The notes under the pieces are model-generated. The model ran no database searches. It saw only the letters and a program-made list of their open reading frames with translations, and was not told the origin of the DNA. Positions 25,525 through 33,837 of a stretch of 40,940 bases of DNA are shown piece by piece (the first letter of the stretch is position 1; each line of letters starts with the position of its first letter). Position numbers and translations under genes: made by a program. The stretch spans positions 1-40,940 of the forward strand of contig CAJODA010000012.1 in assembly GCA_905233745.1 (NCBI GenBank), read 5' to 3'. The DNA is from an uncultured Bacteroidales bacterium (GTDB taxonomy: Bacteria; Bacteroidota; Bacteroidia; Bacteroidales; WCHB1-69).

Positions 25525-27189
25525 TTATTTCGTCACTCTCTCCAGCCACTTCACCATGCCGAGCATGACAGCCATGGAGAGGAAGCATACCACTGCGAAC
25601 ACGAGCCAGCAGTATTTAATTGGCCATGCGTTGTACATCACAGGTCCGAGCCAAATCAGCAGGTTGCCGATTGCCGTGGCGCCAAGCCAGAGGCCCTGGC
25701 ACAAGCCCACCATGTGGCGCGGAGCCACCTTGGAAACGAAGGACAGTCCCAGTGGAGAGATAAACAACTCTGCCACAGTCAGGAAGAAATAGGTGACAAG
25801 CAGAACCCATGGAGCGGCCTTCGCCAGGCCGGCGGCGGCCATCTGGGCCAAATCCATGGCACGGAAATCAGTACCTGACGGATAGTTGTTCACGATGGAG
25901 ACAATCATCAGGAAGAGGTAGGCACATCCGGCAATTGCCATACCAATGGCAATCTTACGTGGCGTGGAGATGGGTTTGCCTCTGCGCGCCAAAGCGGCGA
26001 AGACAACCATGATAATGGGGGTGAGCACAATCACGAAGAATGGGTTCAGGGCTTGCCAGATTTCAGGGGCAATCTTCTCGGTTTCCACGAAGTCACGTGC
26101 AAACACGGACAAAGACTGGCCGTTTTGATGGAAAGAGAACCAGAAGAATACGGCGATTCCCAGCACAGCGAACAAAGCGTAGAGGCGCTGCTTGATTTCC
26201 TTGGCCATGGCAAGTTTCTCCTCCTGGGTGTATTCCACCACTTGAACCTGCTCTTTCTTGGCAGGCTGCGGCAGTTTATACTTGTTCACCATGAAAATCA
26301 CCAGAGAGATGAGCATGGCCACCACAGATGCGATAAAGGAGAAGTGTACACCTTGGTTAAAAATGGTGATGTAGTCGGAGCAGAATGCGGCAGTGTCGGT
26401 GAAGTTATAACCGCTTTGGAGTACAGCCTGCATGGTCTCCGTGAATTTCTGGGTTTGTTCTCCGTTGGCCAAGAACTGGTGACACAAGCCGGACATATCG
26501 GCATTATACACCAAATGGTGCGCTTTCAGCCACCATTCGCGCAAGAACGGAGCAATAAACGGAGCGAAGAAACCACCGATGTTGATGAATACGTAGAAAA
26601 TCTGGAAGCCAGAGTCACGGCGATCCTTGGCTTCTGCAAGTGCTTCAGGACCATTTTTGGCAGCCTCAGCCTCGAACTCATCATAAAGTTTACCGACGAT
26701 TGCCTGCAAATTGCCTTTGAACAAACCATTACCGAAGGCGATGAACAACAGGGCCATACAGGTGATGATGAGAATGGTCCACCAGCCCGCGCCACTGTCA
26801 AGGATAGCGCCCTCAGCCGTCTTGCTGAACAATGGGATAGCCATAACCACATAGCCGACAGCCATGATGATCAAACCCCATTGGATGGTCTTGTTATAGT
26901 TCTGGGTTTTGTCGGCAATAATACCACCCACCAAACTCAGCACATAGATGCCGAAATAGAAGACGGAGTAGATGACGCCGGCGGTGCCGTCGGGCAAACC
27001 GAACTTGGAAACGAGGAAGAGCAACAGTACGGCATTCATGATGTAGTAGCCGAAACGCTCACCCATGTTGCTCAAAGCTGCGGCAATCAAACCCTTCGGG
27101 TGGTGCAATCTAGCTTCGCGCACATAATAAATCAAAAACGGTATGATGACAATCGTACCGATGATGCAAATTAATAAAGCAGTATTCAT
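25525..27189 (-). CDS. POT-family proton-dependent oligopeptide transporter
   Basis: A 554-residue major-facilitator protein with at least twelve hydrophobic segments plus an extra N-terminal one (about 2-22). The POT signature is visible as GERFGYYIM (E44, R45), but the first glutamate of the usual ExxERFxYY motif is Asn41. A later conserved block is FSFHQNGQSLSVFA, and the C-terminal half carries LFISPLGLSFVSKVAP and MGLW-like helices. It should import di- and tripeptides with protons across the inner membrane, which suits a protease-secreting organism. It follows the thioredoxin gene by 24 bases and is probably co-transcribed. Confidence 0.93.
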   Translation of the reverse strand: MNTALLICIIGTIVIIPFLIYYVREARLHHPKGLIAAALSNMGERFGYYIMNAVLLLFLVSKFGLPDGTAGVIYSVFYFGIYVLSLVGGIIADKTQNYNKTIQWGLIIMAVGYVVMAIPLFSKTAEGAILDSGAGWWTILIITCMALLFIAFGNGLFKGNLQAIVGKLYDEFEAEAAKNGPEALAEAKDRRDSGFQIFYVFINIGGFFAPFIAPFLREWWLKAHHLVYNADMSGLCHQFLANGEQTQKFTETMQAVLQSGYNFTDTAAFCSDYITIFNQGVHFSFIASVVAMLISLVIFMVNKYKLPQPAKKEQVQVVEYTQEEKLAMAKEIKQRLYALFAVLGIAVFFWFSFHQNGQSLSVFARDFVETEKIAPEIWQALNPFFVIVLTPIIMVVFAALARRGKPISTPRKIAIGMAIAGCAYLFLMIVSIVNNYPSGTDFRAMDLAQMAAAGLAKAAPWVLLVTYFFLTVAELFISPLGLSFVSKVAPRHMVGLCQGLWLGATAIGNLLIWLGPVMYNAWPIKYCWLVFAVVCFLSMAVMLGMVKWLERVTK

Positions 27190-27213
27190 ATTAAAAAAAT
27201 TAAAAAAATGATT

Positions 27214-27528
27214 CTACAGATATTTTTTGACTTTCTCCACAATGAGGTCTTTGGGAACCAACCCTACAAGGCTGTCCACCACTTCCTTGTTTTTCACGAA
27301 GACCAGCATGGGGATGTTCATCACGCCAAACTGCATGGCGAGGTCGTTGTTTTCGTCGGTGTCGCATTTGCCAATGATAGCCTGGCCTTCAAATTCGGCG
27401 GCCACCTCCTCGACAACCGGTCCGAGATGACGGCAGGGTCCGCACCAAGGCGCCCAAAAGTCAATCACAACCAGTTTGTCACCGTTAATCAGTGATTCAA
27501 AATTGCTTGAGTCAATTACTAATGCCAT
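27214..27528 (-). CDS. Thioredoxin
   Basis: A 104-residue classical thioredoxin, a cytosolic dithiol oxidoreductase. The active site is WCGPC (W28 to C32), preceded by VIDFWAP, and the cis-proline loop is NIPMLVF. There is no signal peptide, so it acts inside the cell. It is a single-domain protein of normal length with its own -7 box, and probably forms a two-gene unit with the downstream peptide transporter. I leave the symbol empty because Bacteroidota carry several trx paralogues. Confidence 0.96.
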   Translation of the reverse strand: MALVIDSSNFESLINGDKLVVIDFWAPWCGPCRHLGPVVEEVAAEFEGQAIIGKCDTDENNDLAMQFGVMNIPMLVFVKNKEVVDSLVGLVPKDLIVEKVKKYL

Positions 27529-27565
27529 AATCGTATTGTTTTTTTGAATTAATATTATTATGGCG

Positions 27566-27573
27566 CAAAAATA
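27566..27573 (-). promoter_or_regulatory. -7 box of the thioredoxin-transporter unit
   Basis: Minus-strand TATTTTTG lies 37 bases before the thioredoxin ATG and ten bases past the stop of the aminotransferase gene, so transcription restarts between the two units. No terminator is visible between them. Confidence 0.55.
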
Positions 27574-27582
27574 AAAAAAATA

Positions 27583-28779
27583 TTAAATACTCTCTTTCAC
27601 AACAGCAATCACTCTTTCAATCTGTTCATCGGTAAGATTATAGTAAACCGGCAAACTGATTTCACGTGAAAAATTGTCATAAGAGACCGGATAATCATCT
27701 ATACTGAACCCCATGTTCCTATATGCGGTCAGCATGGGTAGCGGGATAAAATGCACATTGACACTCACCTCCTTTTCAAAGATGCGATGGATTATCTCAT
27801 CCCTTTGTTGCTCCGTAATACCATTCACGCGCAGAGCAAAAACATGATAGGAGGATCTTTTCTCATTCGTCTCATATACTGGGAGCTGAAATCTGTCATC
27901 CGATGCAAAAGCTTGATTATAGGCATCAAAAATCTCTTTTCTGCGTTTCAGGATCATGCTGTCATAGCGAGGAAGTTCCGCTATGCCCATTGCCGCTGCC
28001 ACATCTGTCATATTGCATTTGAAACCACACTCAACGACATCGTAGCGCCAGCTGCAAACTTGTGTTTTGGCAAGTGCATCCTTGGATTGCCCATGAAGTG
28101 ACAAGGAACAAAGCGTCTTGTATATGGACTCTGCATCAAATCCTTCCGGCAGGGCAAGACAGATAGCGCCGCCTTCCGCTGTAGTCAGATTTTTGACCGC
28201 GTGGAAAGATATTACGGTAATGTCAGCCACTGAACCTGTTCGCTTTCCTTTATAATATGCGCCTAAAGAGTGTGCAGCATCCGCCAGCACCAACGGACGA
28301 CCCAGCTTCCGCTGATATTCATTTGACGGCTGGAAATCACGTCTGACCTCATCTTTGTTCACCACCGCAAATATCTCATCATAGTCGCAGGGTAAGCCGA
28401 CAATATCCACAGGCATCACCACTTTGGTCTTCGGTGTTATTGCCTTGCTGATCTGTTCCACTGAAATCAGAAAATCGCTATTCACATCCACCATAACAGG
28501 AGTAGCGCCGCAATGTACCACAACCTCTGCTGTTGCAGTATAGGTATAGGCGGGTAAAATAACCTCGTCGCCAGGGCCTACGCCAAACCAGCGAAGCATC
28601 AGCTCCAATCCCGCGGAAGCGGAATTAACACACAGCACTCTCTCCACACCGCAATACTCTGCCAACAGTTGCTCGAATTTCTTGGTTCGCGGACCTGTGG
28701 TAATCCATCCCGAACGGAGGGCGTCGATCACTTCCTGAATTATTACATCATCAACATGAGGGGGTGAAAAAGATATCAT
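27583..28779 (-). CDS. DegT/DnrJ/EryC1-family sugar aminotransferase
   Basis: A 398-residue PLP enzyme that transfers an amino group to a keto-sugar nucleotide. Visible motifs: the substrate loop SGWITTGPRTKKFE at about 23-36, ILPAYTYTATA at 74-84, the PLP-binding aspartate D167 in LADAAHS, and the Schiff-base lysine K196 in SFHAVKNLTTAEGG. The sugar cannot be told from sequence alone. It starts ten bases after the porQ stop and is therefore probably in an operon with it. In Porphyromonas gingivalis a DegT-family enzyme (PorR) is needed to make the anionic polysaccharide that anchors T9SS cargo, so a similar link is plausible here. Confidence 0.94.
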   Translation of the reverse strand: MISFSPPHVDDVIIQEVIDALRSGWITTGPRTKKFEQLLAEYCGVERVLCVNSASAGLELMLRWFGVGPGDEVILPAYTYTATAEVVVHCGATPVMVDVNSDFLISVEQISKAITPKTKVVMPVDIVGLPCDYDEIFAVVNKDEVRRDFQPSNEYQRKLGRPLVLADAAHSLGAYYKGKRTGSVADITVISFHAVKNLTTAEGGAICLALPEGFDAESIYKTLCSLSLHGQSKDALAKTQVCSWRYDVVECGFKCNMTDVAAAMGIAELPRYDSMILKRRKEIFDAYNQAFASDDRFQLPVYETNEKRSSYHVFALRVNGITEQQRDEIIHRIFEKEVSVNVHFIPLPMLTAYRNMGFSIDDYPVSYDNFSREISLPVYYNLTDEQIERVIAVVKESI

Positions 28780-28789
28780 TATTCTTGTT

Positions 28790-29890
28790 TTAGTCAGTAA
28801 TACGTTTTAATTTTTTGGCTTTGTTGGCCTGATGCATTTTCGACAGTTCATCAAAGTCAAGAGCAAAATTGAAGCAGTTGGGTGAAGCACCGGGTGCATA
28901 GTGCATACGGGAAAAACCGAACCGGATTCCCTTCACATTCACACTCAGTCCATACGAGAAACCGGCCATAGAACTCCGGGCTAATACCTTCATTTCCTGA
29001 TGGACATTATGGTTATAAGCCGCCTGGATAGAAACATACTTAACCGGTTCTATTTCCAAGCCGAACACGAAATGACGGAAAAAGTTGTCAAAGAACTGCG
29101 CGGCTTTGGATGGGTATTTTATCGTGTTGCTGAAAGCGTCCGTCTGTAGAAACGGATTGCCGTCACCATAATAGTTCATATTCCAGCGATATAGCGAGTG
29201 CAGCGAGATATGGTATCGGATGGGCACATGCTTCAATCGCTGCGACAGGGCAAACTGCAGATCAAACGGAGGCAGCTCAAAGCTTCCGGGCACAAAAGGA
29301 TGCAACTCAGAACCTATATTCTTGGCCAAAAGGGTAAGGGAAAGATTGTTCTCCGGATTATGATAGCTTCCGGCCACATCCACGGCGAAGCCGAAAGAGG
29401 TATACGACTCATACGTGCACAAGAGCAGTTTCAAATTGGCGCCAATGGAAAAGTTTGGCGACAATTCACGACCCCATCCAAGACTCAGAGCATAGTCACC
29501 AGCGGAAAAATAGCCCGTTTCCTGTCCCGTGTCATCCGTGCCCATAAACTTGCCGTAAGCCACACCCCGTACGTCAAACACAAAACTACCGGCTTTTGGA
29601 AACGTATAGGTGTATAGTGCCGACATATAGTTGGTCCCTGCAAAATAGTTGGTGAAATTCAACGACAAGTTGTTATGATGACGCTCCCCAATATAGGAGG
29701 GATTCGCCAGCAACAAAGTGGGATCTTCGTCATAAACAGAGATGAGATTATTACCCAATGCGGTAAGTCGTGAAGAGTAACTGAAGTTGAGAAAATTGTA
29801 GATACTCCCTCCTCCCGTCTGCGCTGAAGCACACACAAAAAGCAACTGGACAAACACCAACTGAATGATATGTCTCCAACTTTTTTTCAT
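28790..29890 (-). CDS. porQ: Type IX secretion system protein PorQ
   Basis: A 366-residue outer-membrane-type protein with a signal peptide ending near ASAQ. The mature N-terminus TGGGSIYNFLNFSYSSRLTALG and then NPSYIGE is characteristic of PorQ, and the rest is rich in amphipathic beta-strands that would form a barrel. In P. gingivalis PorQ belongs to the attachment complex (PorU, PorV, PorQ, PorZ) that removes the sorting domain from T9SS cargo and fixes it to lipopolysaccharide. Two T9SS cargo proteins are encoded elsewhere in this window. The assignment rests on motif memory, not a search. Confidence 0.85.
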   Translation of the reverse strand: MKKSWRHIIQLVFVQLLFVCASAQTGGGSIYNFLNFSYSSRLTALGNNLISVYDEDPTLLLANPSYIGERHHNNLSLNFTNYFAGTNYMSALYTYTFPKAGSFVFDVRGVAYGKFMGTDDTGQETGYFSAGDYALSLGWGRELSPNFSIGANLKLLLCTYESYTSFGFAVDVAGSYHNPENNLSLTLLAKNIGSELHPFVPGSFELPPFDLQFALSQRLKHVPIRYHISLHSLYRWNMNYYGDGNPFLQTDAFSNTIKYPSKAAQFFDNFFRHFVFGLEIEPVKYVSIQAAYNHNVHQEMKVLARSSMAGFSYGLSVNVKGIRFGFSRMHYAPGASPNCFNFALDFDELSKMHQANKAKKLKRITD

Positions 29891-29898
29891 AAACGCCG

Positions 29899-29906
29899 CA
29901 AAAGTA
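29899..29906 (-). promoter_or_regulatory. -7 box of the porQ-aminotransferase operon
   Basis: Minus-strand TACTTTTG is nine bases before the ATG, implying a nearly leaderless transcript. Confidence 0.55.
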
Positions 29907-29994
29907 CATATTTTTCAAAACGGACATAATATGTAATCAGAGAATTAAGGTTTTTTAGCATGATATGTCCCTGTGTCTTTTCCATATTTTTTTT

Positions 29995-30002
29995 TACTTT
30001 TG
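29995..30002 (+). promoter_or_regulatory. -7 box of the lipoprotein gene at 30051
   Basis: TACTTTTG matches TAnnTTTG. It lies inside a longer possible open frame starting at 29973, which is one reason for preferring the start at 30051. Confidence 0.55.
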
Positions 30003-30050
30003 CGGCCAATATATAACATGTCTGAAATTCTAACAATTAAAAACAATATT

Positions 30051-30497
30051 ATGAAACGGTTATTCCCCATTTTTTTAATTTTAGTATTGGGTTTTTCGGC
30101 TTGTACAAACAATGAAGCTGCCAAGTACGCTGGAAAGTATTCCGGCACATTCAAGTTTGTTTCCACTAACACAACGTCGCAAGGCACGGTGCTCATGACT
30201 CAAAATCCATTGTCCACCAACGGTTTGCTTCTCTACGCATGTCTCCCCCTGGATTTCTACACTGCTGATGTTTATAAAGCAAACAGCAACAATGTGGAAT
30301 ATATGAAAACCATATTGGAGTCCATTGCCGGGGCCAGCAACTATATCAACACAACTACGGAACAGATCCAGAATATTGACGTAGAGTCATCTTTTGACGG
30401 CAACAGTCTTCATCTCGAAATTCGATACAAGGTTGCCTTACTCTCTGATTTTTTGCAGACGTATGTCAAGATCATTGAATTCGACGGCACCAAATAA
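30051..30497 (+). CDS. Small lipoprotein of unknown function
   Basis: A 148-residue lipoprotein. The signal peptide MKRLFPIFLILVLGFSAC has the lipobox FSAC, so Cys18 is acylated. The mature part begins KYAGKYSGTFKFVS, a beta-hairpin start that recalls small lipocalin-like or META-type lipoproteins, and continues with alternating strands and one central helix (VEYMKTILESIAG). I cannot assign a function. A clear terminator follows, so it is monocistronic. Confidence 0.85.
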   Translation: MKRLFPIFLILVLGFSACTNNEAAKYAGKYSGTFKFVSTNTTSQGTVLMTQNPLSTNGLLLYACLPLDFYTADVYKANSNNVEYMKTILESIAGASNYINTTTEQIQNIDVESSFDGNSLHLEIRYKVALLSDFLQTYVKIIEFDGTK

Positions 30498-30518
30498 TCT
30501 GGTTACACAACTCCCTAT

Positions 30519-30554
30519 AAAGCGCCATGGTACAGTGTATTATGGCGCTTTTTG
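30519..30554 (+). terminator. Terminator after the lipoprotein gene
   Basis: AGCGCCAT at 30521-30528 pairs perfectly with ATGGCGCT at 30542-30549 around a 13-base loop, followed by five T. It begins about 20 bases after the stop codon. Confidence 0.85.
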
Positions 30555-30588
30555 CTATCATGAAGTCCGGATTTCCCAAAGAAAATGA

Positions 30589-30596
30589 TATATTTG
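30589..30596 (+). promoter_or_regulatory. -7 box of the second MORN gene
   Basis: TATATTTG lies 20 bases before the ATG at 30617, just downstream of the terminator of the previous gene. Confidence 0.6.
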
Positions 30597-30616
30597 CCGC
30601 CTCTAAATAAAAAAGA

Positions 30617-32137
30617 ATGCAGATTTGTGTCCGAACTTTCGTGAAAAGAGCTTCACTGGCAGCGTTGTTGCTGGCTTGCTTTACCATGCTTCGCGCACAA
30701 GACACCATCCGTGACAACGGATACACCGTGTTCCGCTATCCATCCGGTGTCGTTTCTAGCGAGGGACGGCTGGTAAACGGACAGCCCGACGGCTGGTGGA
30801 AATCGTATGACGAAAAAGGACAGCTTGTCTCCGAAGGAAACCGGAAGAACCTGCTGCTGGACAGCCTCTGGACTTTCTATGCCGATGGCAAGAAATCCAT
30901 GACCGTCTATTATGTGGAAGGACGGAAACAAGGCACACAGACGCACTTCTATCCCAGCGAATACACAGTGACCCAATGGCATCAGGACACCATCATAGGT
31001 GCAGTGCGCACTTACGATACGGCAGGGCGACTCTGCAAAACGGTGCCTTATATGGACGGAAAGCCTCATGGCATGGCCAAAGAGTTCAACGACACCGGCC
31101 TGGTGGTGGCGGTCACCAACTACTATCACGGCGTGATGAGCCGTCGTGAACGCATTAACCGCACGGACAAGTTCGGCCTCAAACAGGGTGGCTGGAAGTA
31201 CTTCTGGAACAACGGCCACCTGAAAATGGAGGGCAATTACCTCAACGGCAAAAAACATGGCTTCTTCAAATTCTACGATGAGGGAGGTAAGTTCCTATAT
31301 GTGGAAAAATATGAGCACGACCAGCTCATCACAGATGCCAAGGAGACCAAGCAATTGGAAAAGCGCACGGCCTATCACCCCAATGGACAGCCCTCTGTTG
31401 TGGCCACTTACTACAACGGCAAGCAGGATGGCATCCGTCGTGAATTCAGCCCTGACGGAAAGTTGACAAAGGGCTATGTCTTCGAAGAGGGCTGGATGCG
31501 TTTCGAGGGCATAACGGACATGAACGGACTGCGCCAAGGTTTGTGGAAAGAGTACTACCCTACCGGCGAACTCCGCTCTCAAGGCAGATACAAAAACTCC
31601 AAGCCTGTGGGTGAATGGAATTTCTACTTTGAAGATAAAATGGTGGAGATTACGGGCGAATACAACAGCAAAGGCGAGAAGGTGGGCGAATGGCTGTGGT
31701 TTTACCCCAATGGTGACACCATGTCAGTGGCACATTACGAAGACGGTGACTTTGACGGCGACTATGCCGAGTACGACGAAGAGGGCAACCCTGTGGTCAA
31801 AGGCACATATGTGGCTGGCTATGAAGAGGGGATATGGTACTACCGTAACGGCGGAGCAGTGGAACAGGGAGAATATGAAGGTGGTAAACAAGTCGGACTC
31901 TGGAAAACCATCCACGAAAACGGCATAATTGCTTTCGAGATACGCTATCGGGATGGCGTACGTGATGGAAAATTCACAGCCTATTGGGAAAATGCAAATA
32001 TAAAAACTACCGGAAAATACCAAAACGGACTCCAGGATGGGATCTGGAATTATTATAATGAAGATGGGATATTGTTTCTAACCACTCTGTTTCTTGAGGG
32101 GAAGGAAATAAAATGGAACAATTATACAATAAAATAA
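30617..32137 (+). CDS. Exported MORN/YwqK-type repeat protein, second copy
   Basis: A 506-residue protein with a signal peptide ending near LRAQ and about nineteen repeats of the pattern GxWxxYxxNGxxxxEGxYxxGxxxG. It is related in design to the MORN protein at 15383-16702, but its repeats are more diverged and include longer spacers (for example between KRTAYHPNGQPSVV and the neighbouring units). It probably sits in the envelope as a repeat scaffold. The gap of 39 bases to the lytic transglycosylase gene without a terminator suggests co-transcription with it. Confidence 0.88.
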   Translation: MQICVRTFVKRASLAALLLACFTMLRAQDTIRDNGYTVFRYPSGVVSSEGRLVNGQPDGWWKSYDEKGQLVSEGNRKNLLLDSLWTFYADGKKSMTVYYVEGRKQGTQTHFYPSEYTVTQWHQDTIIGAVRTYDTAGRLCKTVPYMDGKPHGMAKEFNDTGLVVAVTNYYHGVMSRRERINRTDKFGLKQGGWKYFWNNGHLKMEGNYLNGKKHGFFKFYDEGGKFLYVEKYEHDQLITDAKETKQLEKRTAYHPNGQPSVVATYYNGKQDGIRREFSPDGKLTKGYVFEEGWMRFEGITDMNGLRQGLWKEYYPTGELRSQGRYKNSKPVGEWNFYFEDKMVEITGEYNSKGEKVGEWLWFYPNGDTMSVAHYEDGDFDGDYAEYDEEGNPVVKGTYVAGYEEGIWYYRNGGAVEQGEYEGGKQVGLWKTIHENGIIAFEIRYRDGVRDGKFTAYWENANIKTTGKYQNGLQDGIWNYYNEDGILFLTTLFLEGKEIKWNNYTIK

Positions 32138-32176
32138 AATTTTTCTCGTAGGTAATGTTTAACTAATCCATTTTTT

Positions 32177-33784
32177 ATGAAGTATCGACTCCTAACCATA
32201 TTATTCAGTCTTATTTTCCTCGGAACCCTTCAAGCCCAGAATACAGGCGAGGCAAATAAGGACCTGAACAATATGGATTCCACAGCAACTGCAGCTGACG
32301 GTTCCGATATTTTCGCGCAGGAGGAGATCAGAAAGATGGACTCAATGCTGAACCTCTGGTATGTCCGCAATGAGATAACCAAGAAAAATTCGATACTTTC
32401 CCCTTACAAAGATGACACTACAGCTTATGACAACAACGATACAATGATGTTTCGCAGGTTGTCACAGATAGTCACGGCGGTGCCCATGGCATACAACGAC
32501 AAGGTGAAGCGCTTCATTGAGCTCTATTCTGTTCAACGGCAACGCTCCTCTTCTGTGATTTTGGGTTTGGCGCAATATTACTATCCCTGGATGCGCGAGA
32601 TATTTGACAAATACGACGTGCCAGAGGAGTTGGTTTACATTACCATCATCGAATCAGCGCTCAATCCCATTGCGGTGTCGCCAGCCGGCGCCACCGGCAT
32701 CTGGCAGTTCATGTACAACACCGGAAAGATATACGGCTTGCAGGTTTCCACGTATGTGGACGATCGCCGCGACCCCTACAAGGCCACAGATGCCGCCGCC
32801 CGCCATTTCCGTGACCTGTACAATATTTTCAATGATTGGGGACTGGCCATTTCCGCTTACAACTGCGGCGCAGGCAATGTGCGCAAGGCCATCCAGCGCT
32901 CCGGCGGAAAAACCGACTTCTGGGGAGTGGCACCCTATCTGCCTAAAGAGACTCAAAACTATTTCCCTGCCTTTATCGGCGCCTACTACATGATGACCTA
33001 TCATAATCTGTACGGCATCTCTCCCACCAGCATCTCCATCCCTACCGATGTGGATACTGTCATGGTGGACAAGGAACTGCATTTCGGCCAGATTTCAGAA
33101 GTACTTGACATCAGTATGGATGAAATCAAAATCCTGAATCCCCAATACAAACGGGATATCATACCCGCCTTCAACGAGCAGTACCCCCTCCGGTTACGCT
33201 CCAATGATGTGCTCCGCTTCATAGAGCTGCAAGACTCCATCAAAAAGTATCGCTATAACGATTTCTTCAGTCCGGCTAAAAACCTGAATAAAGAGAATAT
33301 CACCACCAATGCCAATGGTGACATTGTGAAAACCACACCGAACAAGTATCACACCGTACGCAAGGGAGAGACCATTTCCTCCATTTCCCGCAAATATGGA
33401 GTGAGTGTGAGTCAGATCAGGTCTTTGAACCGATTGCACAGCAATACCTTGAAGGTGGGTCAGCGGTTATTGGTGAAAAAAGGATCCACTGTAGTGGTTA
33501 AGGCTGCCACCGCACCACCCACAGACAGCACCAAAGTGGTGAGCGATTCTGTGCTCGTGAACCCCGCCGACAGTGTACTGGACCCTGTGGTTGTCAACAA
33601 GGACACCTCCACAGTGACGCCTGCACCTCCTGTTATTAAAACACATATTGTGAAAAAGGGAGAAACCCTCTCCTCCATCGCCAGGTTATACGGCACCACC
33701 GCAGCAGCCCTCGCCTCCTACAACCATCTGAGCAACATGAACGCTCTGCAAGTGGGACAACAAATCAAGATTCCACAGAAGTAA
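32177..33784 (+). CDS. MltD-like lytic transglycosylase with two LysM domains
   Basis: A 535-residue periplasmic or outer-membrane-directed muramidase that cleaves peptidoglycan to 1,6-anhydro ends. The signal peptide ends near LQAQ. The SLT domain spans about 115-260, with catalytic E159 in IIESALNP followed by SPAGATGIWQFM and SAYNCGAGNV. Two LysM modules follow (HTVRKGETISSISRKYGVS and HIVKKGETLSSIARLYGTT), separated by a Thr/Ser/Val-rich linker. The order SLT-LysM-LysM matches MltD. It lies next to the MORN protein on the same strand, which supports an envelope role for that gene. Confidence 0.94.
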   Translation: MKYRLLTILFSLIFLGTLQAQNTGEANKDLNNMDSTATAADGSDIFAQEEIRKMDSMLNLWYVRNEITKKNSILSPYKDDTTAYDNNDTMMFRRLSQIVTAVPMAYNDKVKRFIELYSVQRQRSSSVILGLAQYYYPWMREIFDKYDVPEELVYITIIESALNPIAVSPAGATGIWQFMYNTGKIYGLQVSTYVDDRRDPYKATDAAARHFRDLYNIFNDWGLAISAYNCGAGNVRKAIQRSGGKTDFWGVAPYLPKETQNYFPAFIGAYYMMTYHNLYGISPTSISIPTDVDTVMVDKELHFGQISEVLDISMDEIKILNPQYKRDIIPAFNEQYPLRLRSNDVLRFIELQDSIKKYRYNDFFSPAKNLNKENITTNANGDIVKTTPNKYHTVRKGETISSISRKYGVSVSQIRSLNRLHSNTLKVGQRLLVKKGSTVVVKAATAPPTDSTKVVSDSVLVNPADSVLDPVVVNKDTSTVTPAPPVIKTHIVKKGETLSSIARLYGTTAAALASYNHLSNMNALQVGQQIKIPQK

Positions 33785-33837
33785 GGGTTTTCACGATGAC
33801 AGGGCAACTGCAATCTATCATCGCAAATGTTTAAAAA

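Noticed and set aside
26053-27174. Plus-strand open frame of 373 codons opposite the peptide transporter
   Set aside because: The sequence is rich in His, Glu and Gln as expected from reading hydrophobic codons backwards, with no domain; the transporter frame has clear family motifs.
29945-30196. Minus-strand frame of 83 codons overlapping the lipoprotein leader
   Set aside because: It crosses the lipoprotein promoter and coding region and lacks a signal peptide or motif.
33785-33837. Terminator between the lytic transglycosylase and uvrB
   Set aside because: ACGATGA and TCATCGC can pair, but the loop is about 18 bases and there is no T-run, so support is too weak.
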